From positions 6,456,513-6,520,512 of the forward strand of contig NC_084781.1 of NCBI RefSeq assembly GCF_028858725.1: a DNA stretch of 64,000 nt, given 5' to 3'. Source of the DNA: Colius striatus (taxonomy: Eukaryota; Chordata; Aves; Coliiformes; Coliidae). Both the position numbers and the translations under genes were made by a program. Shown piece after piece: positions 42,721 to 54,839 of the stretch. The notes under the pieces were generated by a model, which saw only the letters and a program-made list of their open reading frames with translations, did no database searches and had not been told where the DNA came from. Each line of letters opens with the position of its first letter. The first letter of the stretch is position 1.

Positions 42721-45240
42721 GAAGTCTCTGCCATTTCAGAGGCCAGCACAGAGCCTGGGAAGCAGGCACACGGCTCTGCACAAGCGCTGCTGCTTCCAGT
42801 AGCAAGGAGACTGAAATCAGTCTTCTCTTTGGGCCAGAGAGAAGCTGGATGCCTTGAGCTGGCACAGAACCAGCGCCAGGAGTGAATGCAAAGCCAAATC
42901 CCCCCACAATGCTCCTGCATCCCCCCCTGCTCCTTGTGAGCAAGGGGATGCTTGGAGAGGGAAAGGCTGTGCCTTTGGCATTGGCTGCTGTTAAAGTTCA
43001 GTCCACTGGTAACCTTCACCCGGAGGGATGGCTGGTACCCAGGGCATGTTTACCTCCCTTTCCTTCCTTTGGTGTACAGTGAAAAGAGAAGTAAATCTCA
43101 GTTTATAGGCTCTGAGGTGGTGGTTCCACGTAGCACCAGGTTTGGCTGTGGGGTGCACAGTGCCCCGGCGCTGCAGGGGGCAGGGAGACCTCTCCTTCTG
43201 AAACAACGCTTCTATCCTGGCTCTGGAGGAATACATCAAGAGAAGAGAGACGGGGAGGGGCGAGAAGAAGAAAATTGCCTGGAGCTGCTCCTTGTTCTGC
43301 TACGTTAGGACTAAAAATAGCTCGGCAGAGACTTTCTGCCTGTGGGTGCTGCGCGTGGAGCGGGCGCCCGCCGCCTCCTGCCACTCATTTGTTTGTCTGT
43401 CTCGTGGTAAGGGCTTCGGTTGACTTTCAGTCCCTTTTTGTTTTGCTTCTCACCCTTAACTGCTTTATCAGAGAGCAGCCACGGGAAGATGCCGGGAGTA
43501 ATTCAGCTTCTAGGAAAGAAGAAGTGTTTGGGGGGGTGGCGGGGGGTGTGTGCTGAAGCACAGAGCTCGGTGAATGCGGGATGCGCCGCACTGCGAAGAT
43601 TGAACTTTCTCTGCCACAGAGCTCACTCTGAAAGCATCCAATTATCTCCCCGAGCCCATAGAAAACATTGGAATTGCTTCCCAAAGTCTTTAAAGGCTTT
43701 TCTGTATAAAAGGCACACGGTCTCTCCGTGCTGGAGGAAATGAAAACCCCTCCACAGCAACCTGTTTGTGTGCCTCGGGGAGGCTGGTTCCTCTGGAAGC
43801 ATCCCCGCTGCTGCCCGTGTCTTCCTCCCGCTCTCCCCACGGCCATATCAGCGCCTGGGCAGGGTCAGGGGGTACGGGATGCCTGCTCAGATGGCTTGAG
43901 GAAGGGGTTCATAACTTGAGAGGTGGGTGTTGTGCCGGCTCAGGGATGGTGAGGCAGAGTGAGCAGGTACACGTGGCCTCGCCATCCAGTGCAGGGTTGG
44001 CGTCTGTCCAAGGTCATGGAGTGAAACACGGCTGGATTTAGAGAGGAGCTGCCTAATTTCACGATCAATAGCAGCATTTGTGAGTGTGAACAGCAGACAG
44101 AGCTAATCAGCTCCCGCACTGAAGGTGTGGGGCTCGTGGCTGCAGAGGCCGCGAAGGGTTTCCCCCATGGCACGTGGCTGCCCAGGTGACTCTGTGAGTG
44201 GTTCTGGTCTCCCCTCCTTCCTTCCCTCCCTCCCTCTGAAGCAGTGCACACGCCTGTCAGCCCGGCACGCTGCTCTGACCACGGCTGTGTAATTACACCC
44301 AGCGCAAGGCAGCCATGATTTGAAGCCAGCTTGGCAGAGCTGGAGGGGGGTGACAACTCTGACCGGAGGGGAAGGGGATGTGTGGAGCCCTCCCACGACC
44401 CCTCCAGCTCCTCCTGCGCTGTCCCATGAGGGGGGAACAGCGAGGACAGGGACGTTCTCCCTGCACTCAGGCTCGGTTTCCCCACAAAAGCATTTCCCTG
44501 TTCCACCCAGAGCCGAGGAGGGTCATCCAGGGCCAGGGCAGGTGCTGAGTGAGGACTGGCGAGCAGCACCCTTCTGCAGCACCCCCCAGCCCCGCTTTCT
44601 TGCAGCCTTCTCTCATCTTTTGACGTAGCCTGCTGCCTGAAATGCAAACTGATGAGTTAACAGATGTGACAAATAACTGGTATCTAATTGGTGTAAGTTG
44701 TCAGAGGCATTCTGGCGTGCTCCCGCTTGGATGTGCGGCAGTCGTGCTGCATTTTAGGCTCCCCTGATCTCCCGCTCCTGTCTCTGCCAAGTCTACAAGC
44801 AGGATCTGAGCACACGTACGCGCACAGACGTGCGCAGGGGGAGGCTGAGAGCTCGCGCTTGTCTTTCACTTCTGAAGTGGGAGGTGTCATCCCCCAGGAG
44901 CTGGGGACAAGGTGCCAACTTAACTGCTGCCACGTCACAGAGAAATCACCCTGCTGGCTCTGGCTCTGGTGCCCGCTGTCTCCTGCAACACGATGCAGCA
45001 TTTGGGGGGAAAGCTAGCAGAGATTACCTGGAAGCGAATGATCCTGTGGAGCAGAAGCGGTGTTCTTCCAGGGGAACATCCCCAGGGCTCCTCTCTCCCT
45101 GCCACCCACCTGCAGTCCCTGGCCCCAGGCAGTCCCTGGCCAATGTCTGAGCGCAGGCTGCTGCAGTGGTGCCTCCCCAGATGTGCCCCTACTGCACCGA
45201 CGTCTCTCTTCTTCCTCAGCAGAAACCCATTACTGCCACC
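42720..45240. other. Gene-free stretch, about 2.5 kb
   Basis: GC-rich filler with short AT patches at 43595-43715, 44040-44110 and 44640-44700 ('ggtatctaattggtgtaag'). A TATAAAAG word at 43705-43712 lacks a good initiator at the expected spacing. The 235-codon minus-strand frame at 43940-44647 has no domain and overlaps plus-strand frames. Confidence 0.45.
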
Positions 45241-45480
45241 AATGGATTTTTTGGTCAGCCTCGAATAAGTTTCCCCCCTTGCCTTTATTTTATGCCCTCT
45301 GCAGGATTTCATCAGCTTTAGAATATTTTGCTTCCTTTTCCTGTGATGTGTTTTAGGAGGTTTTAATTATTATTGTTTATTATTATAGGGCTTTAATTGT
45401 GTGCTTGGGTCCCTCTGAGCCCTGGAGCGAGCAATTTATAAACAACACTGTTTTTATGAGTACTGTTATTTCTCCAGCTT
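45240..45480. promoter_or_regulatory. AT-rich candidate element
   Basis: 'cagcctcgaataagtttc', 'ggttttaattattattgttt' (45359-45378), 'attattatagggctttaatt', 'caatttataaacaacactg' (45432-45450) and 'tgagtactgttatttctcc'. SOX-like ATTGTTT and homeodomain words coexist. Some T-rich low complexity weakens the case. Confidence 0.35.
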
Positions 45481-46780
45481 TCTCCTGTTGTGCACATCTC
45501 TCCTCTGCTCCTTTCCTCTTCTACAAGGCCTACATGTTAAGTTCCTTCATCTCTTCTTGTAAGTCTGGCCTGCCGAACCCTCTCGGCTTTGTTTCTACTC
45601 CACTTTCATGCTTTTAGTGAGATACTTGGAAGTGTAACCGTGCTGGAGGAGTTATTACCAGGTGTAGCCCTGCAGCGACAAAGCGACCAGCCTCAGGCAC
45701 CACCTTGGACTGAGCCCGCGCTGCGCTTCCCATGTGGCCCTTGCAGGGCTGGCTGGGGGGTGAGGGAAAGATGCTCATTGCTCTGCTGCTGCAGATGAGC
45801 AAGGAGCAAGCTTGAGGGGTGGACTGGGTGGTCAGGGAACTCTCCCTGCCCTGTGGCTGGAGCTCACAGGGAAGGTGGCAGCAGGAGCAGATCTCCCTCA
45901 GCTGCTGGTGCAGGGACAATGCTGTTAGATGAGGAGTGAGGGAAATTATGGGGGTGAATGTACCTCCTCACAGAGAATCAGCTCCCTCCAGAGCTGCTCA
46001 GCTACATGGCAGCAACCTCTGTCTCTGTCAGGAGGGCCACAGCCTTGCTAGTACAGAAACTATGCCTGGGTTTGGCTCCGTTCTCTGCTGACAACCTGCT
46101 CTCAGCCTCTCCCAAACCTTGGCACTGTCCTGTAGCGCCCTGCGGGCTCCCTTGCTTGGCTTTGCTTTGCGCTGGTGTGTGGGGCTGGCAGAGCGTCTGC
46201 TGTCCGTGGGGTGGACAGGCAGGAGCAGACGAGTGGCAAAGCCTGTTCTTTAGCCCAGGAGCGGCTGCTGCGCTCCTCCCGGGCGCTCGCTCTCAATGAC
46301 TGACTCTGCTAATGAGTTTGCTGGCAGGAACAACTGCATGGACAGCAGTTCTGAAGTCAGTGCCTGCTAGAAGTGGATTTTTGGCTCGTAAAGACAAGGG
46401 CTGTGGCCCAAAGCCTGGTGCTGGGCGTGCCAGCAGCAGCTGGGACTGAAACCCTTGCGTGGGGTTGGCCACACAATGGCTGGGACACACATGGGGAGGA
46501 AATGATGCTCCCTGACAACCGGAGAAGGGAAACAGAGGCAAAACACACGTTGTTGTGTGCTAGATGCTGTTCGCTGGGCTCTGTTTCTGCTGTTTTATGG
46601 GAGGACTAATGTGATTAGCAGCACTCTCCCTCAGCTCTCTCCAGCTGCCGGGCTGTGTCTTCACTCCCCCCCACACCCCGGCCCCCCGTCTGGCGGCTCT
46701 AATGAGGGAGAAGCAAATCCAGGCGGGCAAGCAAGCAGAGGTCACTCTCACCTCGCTCTGCAACGAGATTATTTAGAGGC
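45480..46780. other. Gene-free stretch
   Basis: Filler. The small patch at 46600-46625 contains 'ctaatgtgattagcagc'. No gene is supported. Confidence 0.5.
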
Positions 46781-47165
46781 GGATTAAGTGGGTTTTGGGA
46801 AAACGTCTTTGGGATTGGAGCTACAAATGGCTTTTTGATCAAAACAAACTCAGTTCATTTCAGAAGCCAAACCTGTTTCATTAAACATGTTTGGGCTTTG
46901 TTTGTTGATGTCAGAAGCAATAGGTTTGCAGGGGTCTGAAAATGGGAAACTTTTCCGTGTTGGTGTGTCTTGGACTCGGCAGTGAAGAAGCAAATCTGTT
47001 CCAAAGGTGATCTGGAAGAATAAGAACAATTAAAAATGTATTTCCCAGGAGGAAAAAGAATGATTAGAAAGATCTGAGAGAAGTTCATGTGTCCACTTTC
47101 AGGCAAACTTCTCTCGGCTTGAAAGGTGGAAGATGGCATCTGCTATGAATAGAATTGCACAGGGT
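46780..47165. promoter_or_regulatory. Candidate conserved non-coding element
   Basis: 'ttttgatcaaaacaaactc' contains the palindrome TTTTGATCAAAA (46833-46844). It is followed by 'ttcattaaacatgtttgg' (46877-46894), 'gaacaattaaaaatgtattt' (47024-47043) and 'gaatgattagaaagatc' (47058-47074). A short frame ends here with an ATG in good Kozak context at 47133, but only 31 codons follow, so I read the block as regulatory. Confidence 0.35.
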
Positions 47166-48320
47166 CCTTTTGTGTCATTTGAAGCCGGTGAGGAGAGTCT
47201 GCCTCGGGATGCAGAAAGGCTTTGCTGACACCTGACATTTGAGGCAATCTGCCCTTTTCCAAAGGCAAACGCCTCAGAAGTATTTTCATGAGCGGTAGCG
47301 ATAATCAGGCTGAAATCCCAACTCCCCCGAAGCCAATGGGCTCTTCTGCAGCCACAGTCCCTCTCCTAATCTCTGCATGGGATGAATTGGCAGTGCTAGC
47401 CCTGGGCAGGAGGGGACTTGGCTGATGCCTGGAACTTGTCCAAATTCAAGGAAAAGTGGAGTGAAAGGCAGCCTTGAAGCTGAGGTGGTGTTGAGGAGGC
47501 GAGGGAGGATGCGGCATGCAGGGGAAGAGCCACAGGAAAGGGCAAAACACCTCCTGTTGCCCTTCCCTAGAGGGGATTTGGAGCATTGTTGGTCAAAAAT
47601 TTAGCAGCTTTCATGCATTCAGGCAGCAGTTGTGCTCCAGCCAGTGGGGATCATCTCGCTGGGGCAGCAGCACCCAGGCCCTGCTGCGGAGGGATGGGGA
47701 ATCTCATCCTCTGTTCCACAAGTCCCCTCGTTTTCATCCCATTTCCAAGGGACCATCATCTACAGAGCAGAAGGCCACTCTCAGCTCCAATTCAGTCGAG
47801 AGGGATGAAGAGACAAAGGTCAGCTCTGTGCTGGAGCCCGTGGTAGCTCGGCTGACACCCCCTCGTGCAAAGCTCGCAGCTTCCAGCGGGACCCCGAGCC
47901 TGGTGCCAGCAGCTGAGCCGTGGTGGGACCAGGGGCTCAGCTCAGCCACAGCCTGGATCCAGGCTGCTAACAAAAGAAACACACGTTTCAAACGAGACAA
48001 ACCCCTTTGCAAAGCGGAAGCAGCTGGCTCAACTAATTAAATGTTAAAAATTCCAGCAAGATGAGCGTAGCAGAAAACAAACAGGCGCCGCAGCCAGGGT
48101 GGAAAGGCTTGGAAAGGATCTGTGCAGCTCCCTGGCTCTCCTCTGTGTGTGTGTGTCTACAGGCCCTGGCAGCCCTGTGTTCCTGTGCTTACACCTTCCC
48201 AAGTTGATCAGGAGGGAGTTTGGCACCCTTTCACGTGTGATCTGGTCACGATGACCCAGGGTGCACGCACGCCCGGGTCGGGAGGCATCTCCATCGCTCT
48301 TCCTTTAGTGGCTGGAGGGA
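47165..48320. other. Gene-free stretch
   Basis: Filler with a small AT patch at 48025-48070. The 174-codon frame at 47516-48040 is serine- and alanine-rich with no domain. Confidence 0.45.
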
Positions 48321-48690
48321 AGGAGCAGGGTAAATATTTGTTAGCAGTGGGTTTGCAAATCGCCCCTTTGTGGAGAGGAAACAAGAGCCATCCATTTGTG
48401 CTCGTGCTGTTAAAGATTTTCTATAAAGCTCCTACATTTCCAGCACAGCTGAATGGATTTCACTGCAGAAAACTGCCAGGACAGAGCGGCACAGTGGAGG
48501 AAAATATCATATACAGTGATTCACAAACACATAAAAATACCCTGCGCAGCTTGTCTATTCTTCCAGCGCACAACAAACACCTTGTGACTCATTCTCAAAT
48601 GTACAGACGCGTCGGGAAATGAAAGTTGGATTTGAACATTATTCATTAAGACCTGGGATTAGTTCCCTTCTCCATCTAGCTCCCAAAAGC
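48320..48690. promoter_or_regulatory. Candidate conserved non-coding element
   Basis: 'gtaaatatttgttagcagtg' (48330-48349), 'gtttgcaaatcgccc', 'gttaaagattttctataaag' (48410-48429), 'gaaaatatcatatacagtg' (48499-48517) and 'gaacattattcattaagacc' (48634-48653). The sequence is complex and non-repetitive over 350 bp. Confidence 0.4.
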
Positions 48691-49225
48691 GAGCATGCCA
48701 AGTCAAGCTAAGAGACATTTTAAGGCTGTCTTGGTCACAAGGCAGCTCTAACAGCCACAGTGTTTTTCTACGTCAATGTGTCTGTATTCAGGTTGAAAAA
48801 GAAAAGCCCAACCAAAAAGGCAGCTTCATTTGAGGTGGGGAGGAAGGAACTGATCACATAGACTACCTTTAACTCGAAGTGCCATAGCTCTTCCTGAGGA
48901 GGAAAGGTTCACAATGTTTTGGAGATAAAGAGAGGGGACAGTGGGTGTCCGTGGAGCGACGGCCGTGCCGCAGCAGCAGCCATGGGATGAGTGCGGCACT
49001 GGGGGCCTTCTCTCCACAAACACCTGAACTCCTGCCTGGGAAGGGCTGTTCAGGAGACGTCGTTGGAGTAAGGATGGGGAACAGGAGCAGCAAAAATGGC
49101 CCTAAGCAGAGCCACAGCTGAGTTTCAGGCGAGCCCGTGACTGGCACTTGCGGGCACGTGCAAGGCTGCAGCGTGTCTCCTCCCCGTGCCGATGGGGACA
49201 CGCAGCACAGCTGTGCTTACTGCTG
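48690..49225. other. Gene-free stretch
   Basis: Mixed filler without recognisable features. Confidence 0.45.
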
Positions 49226-49720
49226 CTCCCAGGTATATTTAGGCTGGTTTAATGACAGTAATGGGCAGTTTGATGCAAACATATGGATGATGCGCCCGCA
49301 TCCCGAGGATTGCTGTGCTAACTGGTTGTCGTGCTTCCCTTCAGATGCCCGACTCGGCATCAGGGAGCAACTGTCCTGGGCGTGCGGGTGAGGTTCCTGT
49401 TAGCAATGCTCTGCCCGTAGGATATGCCCTCTAAGGTTAGATTTCTCCCAGGCTATCAGCAGAAGAAATACCACGTGAGCGAGGCACCTAATCGAAAGCG
49501 AGCGAGCGAGCAGCATTGCAATGCTCGGGGTGTCGAACGCTTGCTGCCAGCTGGCTGAACGAGCTCTAGGCCAAGGCAGCAGTTCCCCTGCATAATTTCA
49601 TAGGACCAATACCTTTGTGAGCAGCACAAGCTGCTTGTGGGCAAAGAATCAAAATTCATAGAATAAATTATACGCGCTAAATTATTTGCCCAGCTTTGTT
49701 GATTATCTGCAGTTAGAAAG
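49225..49720. promoter_or_regulatory. Two adjacent candidate elements
   Basis: The first sub-block (49230-49340) holds 'ggtttaatgacagtaatggg' and 'gatgcaaacatatggatgat'. The second (49585-49715) holds 'cataatttcataggacc', a near-palindrome CACAAGC-T-GCTTGTG (49625-49639), 'caaaattcatagaataaatt' (49650-49669) and 'cgctaaattatttgcc'. The 250 bp between them are GC-richer and include a GCGA run at 49498-49511. Confidence 0.4.
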
Positions 49721-50640
49721 TTGGAGAGCGCTGAGCTCCTCCACACGTAAACAGCAGACGGATACTCGTCGTCGGGAGGCGCTTGGGTTTGGCAGAGAGG
49801 AGCGATGCCAGCCCGGAGAGGAGCGGACTGCCTTTGGAGCCCTCTCCCCCCAGGTCAGGATGGGTGCAGCCCCGTCACACAGGCGAGCACGGAGTTTGTG
49901 GTGAACAGCTTGGGTGGGTTTGCTACAGCCTTACTCAGCTAGCTGCAGTTTGCTGGGGACGCTGCTCTGTGTGAGAGGGATTTACTGTTTAACTGAATGA
50001 AATGAGGTTTATGGTATTATCTGTGTTGTAAAGCATTTAATGGCATAAATTGAGTCTGGTGTAAGCAGCAGAGCAAGCACTCGGGGTGCTGCGTGCTGTA
50101 TTTCCAGCCCTAACCCCTCCCAGCAGTGCCAGTCCTGCACCAGGGGTTGCAGCAGAGGTGCAGAGACCCCCGGGAGCGAGGCAGGGATTTTGGAGACACT
50201 GAAGTTTCATTTATTGGTTTGCAGTTTGATGATGAGCACACGGACAATCGGGCAACTGCAGTGTCCAGCAGTCCAAATCTGCTGTGAGGATGACCCCAGG
50301 CGATTCTCCAAGCTCCCTGTGAGACACCTGACGCGGTCTCAGCCCCCTCAGGAGCGTGTTCTGGGTTTGCAGACCACCCCATGGGGGTGTGTGTGAAGGG
50401 TTCCTCTCCCTCTGCAGAGAAGGGGGGACGCTCAAGGTGGGTCAGTGTATTGAAGGTCTCTGATTGAACCCGATGATGAATCACAACTTGATGACTTCCT
50501 CTACATCAATGGAGCTGAACTGGCTTGGGGAAACTGTTTGATTTAAGAAGAATAGGCCTAATTTTGGAAGTGCTTCACACCCATCAATCTAAGTGAAATT
50601 CATTTATCTAAGGCACAGCTGATACGTCTCCCATTTACAT
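49720..50640. other. Gene-free stretch
   Basis: GC-rich filler, then AT-richer sequence from about 49980 to 50060 ('gaatgaaatgaggtttatgg') and from 50510 ('gaagaataggcctaattttg'), which may belong to a minor element. Confidence 0.45.
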
Positions 50641-50643
50641 AGT

Positions 50644-50775
50644 ATTAAGTGCCTCACAATCCTTGATATATTGAAGCTCACAGCAGGGGAAAAGGATGGC
50701 TTTGCTATCCCCATTTCACAGGCAGAGAATTTGCAGCGTAATCAGATGAGTCACTGGGGTCAAACCAGCCCTGTG
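50644..50775 (+). mobile_element. MIR-like SINE fragment (diverged)
   Basis: 'ttaagtgcctcacaatcctt' (50645-50664) resembles the 'gcgctttacaatcatt' region of MIR-type SINEs. 'gctatccccatttcacagg' (50704-50722) matches the highly conserved 'ttatccccattttacaga' block in the correct order and spacing. A degenerate 'gtcactggggtcaaaccagcc' follows where the 'cagagccgggattcgaaccc' block is expected. Ancient and inactive. Confidence 0.5.
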
Positions 50776-51525
50776 CCCCCAGCCCAGGAGCGGCACCCAC
50801 CTCCCCGAGGCCGCCAGCCTCCCAGCACGCTGCAGCTCGGGGCCCCAGGCGAGCGGAGCAAGCAGCTGCGGCTGCCTCCGGGCGTGACGTACACGAGGGA
50901 GCGGACAGAAGGAGGCTTCAAAGCATTTCCCATCTCCGCTCTAACACGGCTTTATGAAGTGTTTGCAATAGTGTCTCAAAGGCAGGGTTGGAAGGCAGAC
51001 TGGGAATCGCAGCGGTATCTGATGGAGGAGATATTTAGAGGGAAGAGACATATGGCATCTTAAATAAAAAGAACCTACTCAGTGGTTAATCTCCACTTGA
51101 AAAACATCCAGGACAGGCTGGTCCAGCTCCCGTCGCACTCCCTGCCATGCAGCCTGCTGTCCAAAGATGCCGACGCTGCGGTTCACGCCGGCGCCCTTCC
51201 CCACCGCAGCCGAGGGGGAGGCAGCTGAGGGATGCCCGGCTTTGCAGAGCCCACTCCACAGAGGAAACTCCCAAGAGCTGGAGGGTTCAGGAGCAGGGCT
51301 GGGCTTTGCAGCGAACTGCAGCTCATTCCCCACCTCTCGCCTTCTCCTGCCTGGGCACTTCCCAAAGCTCCATCCCGAGCCGGCAGATGGAGGCTGAAGG
51401 GCTGTGAGGATGAGACGGACCCTCAGCAGCAGCCTCAATTTGTCAGCCTCCTTTATGGCTCTTGTCTTTAGCGGCCTGAAAACAGGAGCAGGCAGGAGAA
51501 ACAAGCGCCTCTTTCCCGCAACTCT
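50775..51525. other. Gene-free GC-rich stretch
   Basis: CpG density is raised at about 50780-50905 and 51160-51245. The 198-codon minus frame (51079-51675) overlaps several plus frames and shows no domain. Confidence 0.45.
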
Positions 51526-51830
51526 CTGTGGGCACTTAGGACAATGATGAACTACTTGGGCAATCGCACAATGTTTATTTAATGCCAAAACTATCCGCGC
51601 CGCTTTATAAACAAGCATGAGTAATGGGAGAGCAGAGTGGCACAAGTTTCTCTTCCCTTTCCTCTTGGATCTCATGAGTATGCACTTCTGCCATGATTTA
51701 TCCTTGTTGCAACCTTATCAACCCGCTGGGGATGTAAATCAAGCAACCCAACGTTTTACCCGGAATTCCAGTTATTTATACAGGGATTGAAAGGGTATAA
51801 TTACGGCTGCTAAATATGGCCCCAGCAGAG
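51525..51830. promoter_or_regulatory. Strong candidate conserved non-coding element
   Basis: Two SOX-like ACAATG words at 51541 and 51568 are followed by 'ctttataaacaagcatgag' (51602-51620), 'ctgccatgatttatcc' (51689-51704), 'ggatgtaaatcaagcaaccc' (51730-51749), 'ccagttatttatacaggg' and 'gggtataattacggctgc' (51793-51810). The composition is balanced and non-repetitive across 300 bp. Confidence 0.5.
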
Positions 51831-51932
51831 AGGAGAGACACAGGTGTCCGTCTTCTCGGAGGTTAGGGATGGAAAAGTCCAGGCTGGCTGCCTGCCCGTC
51901 TCTGCGGCTCAGGCTCACGCTCGTGCCGCTCT

Positions 51933-52035
51933 GCTGCCACGGAGGAGGCTGTGCAGCCTGGGGCTGCCACACAGACAGGCACAGGGCTGCCACGGAGGCT
52001 CTGCAGCCCGGGGCTGCCATGCAGACATACACAAG
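51933..52035 (+). repeat. Tandem duplication, about 53-bp unit
   Basis: Unit 1 (51933-51985) and unit 2 (51986-52035) share the order 'gctgccacggagg', 'tgcagcc(t/c)gg', 'ggctgcca', 'cagaca', 'acacaagg/acagg'. Unit 2 has a 3-bp deletion and several substitutions. Confidence 0.75.
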
Positions 52036-54740
52036 GCTCTGTTAACCTGTCGGTCTTTAAGAAAGGCCCTGACAGCAGCTTTTCCCTTTTTTCCCATCTT
52101 GTACCCCTTGCATGTTCTGGGAAGAGGTGTGGAGAGGAGGAATCGATAGATCCCACGTGGGATTCTCTTCACCTCTCCTCTGGGAGCTGGTGTTTGTCAG
52201 AAGGGTGTGTGGTGCTGTGCTCCTGCTGTCGTTAGCAGCACAGGGACAGCAGGTATGTGCTACATCCCCATCCCCACTGTGTCCAGGGTGATGGGGTCAG
52301 GGCAGCACTTGGGGAAGGTGCCGCTGCCTGCAATGTCCTCAGTGTGGCATCACGGGAGACGGCATTGATGGTGGTGGCTCCTCCCAAACTGAGTCCCCTG
52401 GTAGGAGTGGTGGCTGTATGTCTGGATGCAAGCAGGATCCATCCCAGCTTGCCTTGCCCAAATGTAGCATCCCATCTTGATTTTCCTGTGGGTTTATTTT
52501 GCGGTTGGAAGACAGGAGCAGACACAGGTGTGAGCAGTGTTTTACCTCTCAGATGGGGACCCAAGGTGCGACAGAAGCAGCTGCAGCCGTGGGTCCATTG
52601 GAGCCTTCCTAAAAAATCCACATGACATCACCTTCATTAGCTTCTTTGCTCTGGTTCTTGGGGAGAAGCTCCTGACAAGTGATTTAGCATCCTTGCTGGA
52701 AGCATGACGTGGTGGGAGACGTCCCTGGCTGCTGGTGCCCGGCTGCCAAGCAAACTTCCCTGGCTCCTTTTCTGGGTGCTAAATTAGTCTCTCTGCAGAA
52801 CAACAATCTGTTCTTAATTAAAGGATACCTAAGGAGGTGACAACACCAGCCTGGGTGAAAAGTAAAACATGCCAATGCTTTTTCCCTCGTTGCTTGTTGC
52901 ATCCTGTTGGCTCATCCCCACCTTACCCCCTCCCCTCAAAGCTTCCCAGGCTGGGGCTGGCAGCAGAAAGGCAGCGAGTGGGGCTCACGCCGCTGCCGTC
53001 CAGCCACGTGCCCACGGGATGGCACGTTAGAATAAAACTGTTACATGCTCCAAGGGATTTCAGCTGTGGCTGGGATGGTGGGAAAGAGATTAACGGCGCT
53101 GCTTCCCCCCTGGCACCCGCTTGACTGGCAGCTTGGGTAAAGAAGAGCCCAGTGTAAATGCTCCCAGGGGTCCCGGGAGGAACTCATTACGTCTAGACTG
53201 GCAGTAGCCGGCAGTTCTGCTTTGTGAGCTGTGAAACTAATGTTTATCCACCACTCAGTTAGATTCAGCGGCGCTTAAGGAGCCCAGGGTATTAAGCAGG
53301 AGGAACGAGAAGGATGATACCCAGCATGCTGCAGAGGCAGACCTTGGTGAGGGGTGACAGGAGTGCGACCTGTCCTGAAAAGCTGGCACGAGGAGCGACG
53401 GGGAGCTCTGACATCATCCTCTGACAACACTCCTGCACAAGCCCGCTGCCAAATTGGCCTTCAGCTCAAGGCAGCTGCTGCCCATTTCATCTGTAAGTTG
53501 CCGTGTACTTTAACTGCATCTCCCTGATCCCTTGTAATCTTTTTTTTTCCCAGCACTCAGTCATCTCTCCCTCCCCTTCCCTCCCTCCTTCCAGCAGCAG
53601 CATCTCCCTGTGCCTATCCGAGGCTGCTGAGCATCCTGGCAGTGCCCAGGGCACTGAGCAGCACGGCTGGGCCAGCCCTGAGGGTCCAGCCTCACGGGAT
53701 GTCCCTTGCAAGGCCTCGCCGGGACACGAGAGGCCAACACGTGTTCCTCTGAGATGCCCTTGAGAGGCTCAGAGTGAAAGACATCTAAAATTCATAAATG
53801 TCAAGGAGGAAAGGAAGTGAGGACAACTAAATATAGATATCCAAACACCTCCTTGAAGGCTACAAAAGCAGTGTGATACACGCAGCCTAAAAGCCTCCTT
53901 AGGACTTAAGCCTGGCACAGCGTTTCAGGGCAGCCTAGGGACTGGGGACTGGCAGTTCTGTGTGGCCAGGCAGCTGCTCTGCACCAACAAACCCACCCTC
54001 TCCCCACTCCCCCAGGCACTGCGATGCTCCCAGCAGCAGGACAGCCAAGCCTTGTGTCTGAGCAGACCATTTGAACCTCTTTCCAAGGGAAAGGGAAAAG
54101 CCAATGGCCCCCTTACTGGCTGCTCCCTTGGTCATCCTCTGCTGGCAAACAGGGCTGTGCCTGGCATTGCTGGCTCAGGAGCTGCAGAGAGAGGTCTGGT
54201 GCATCCTGGGTGTCCTGCCTGCAGCTTCCCCATCGAAATGTGCTCCCACCAGAAGCTGGGGTTCCATCAGCACTGTGGGTTTGCATGGGAAAGGGGAAGT
54301 GAAAAAGCCCTGACATTTCTGAGGGGAAAAAACGTGTTTTCTTTCTGTTCCAGAGGAAGGGTTGCTGTTTGCTTCTCCATTCCACTTCAAAGGTAATGAA
54401 AATGGGTCCTGAAATGTCTGGGTTTCCTATGGAAAGGAGATGCTGTTTTTTCAGAAGGGAATTGGGTAGCAGAAATAGCTGAAACATGAAAGTAAATCCA
54501 GGATGGTCAGAGTCTTCAGTATCTGTTTTAATTATTACCCTGGTGGGATTTTCTCAGAGATTGTATTTCCACAGTGATAGCTGTTACCACTTCATAGCCT
54601 CTACTACTTGTGAGCAGGATTGGTGCCCAGAAGAGTTTCCAGGACATGCTGAAAAACAGAAAGCTCTGGCTTTCCTCTACCCTGCTTGCAAGGAGTGTGA
54701 CACTGTCCTCAGTGCTTATATCCTGGCCTCTGCTCCCTGC
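52036..54740. other. Gene-free stretch, about 2.7 kb
   Basis: Mixed filler. The pyrimidine tract at about 53540-53600 and AT patches at 53225-53280 and 53785-53835 are the only distinctive parts. None has clear element character. Confidence 0.45.
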
Positions 54741-54839
54741 AGCCCTGTGACCATCCCTGCAACCCTGTGACCTCCCCTGCAGCCCTGTGACAGTCTCTGC
54801 GGTGACCAGACCCACAGCCAAGCACCACAGCCAAGCACC
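54741..54839 (+). repeat. Two adjacent short tandem repeats
   Basis: Three 20-bp units of the form 'A(G/A)CCCTGTGAC...CTGC' run from 54741 to 54800. After a short spacer, two exact 13-bp units ACAGCCAAGCACC occupy 54814-54839, with a partial third. Neither period is coding-compatible. Confidence 0.85.

Noticed and set aside
43705..43712. TATAAAAG word
   Set aside because: No initiator at 28-32 bp, no CpG island and no downstream donor within a plausible first-exon length.
43940..44647. 235-codon minus-strand frame, the longest in the window
   Set aside because: It has no recognisable domain, no promoter or splice context, and it overlaps plus-strand frames. A frame of this length is plausible by chance in GC-rich DNA scanned in six frames.
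47064..47226. 54-codon frame with a good Kozak ATG at 47133 and a GTGAGG donor-like site
   Set aside because: Only 31 codons follow the ATG, no partner exon was found, and the region is better explained as an AT-rich element.
51079..51675. 198-codon minus-strand frame
   Set aside because: Overlaps several plus-strand frames and runs into a candidate conserved element. No recognisable family.
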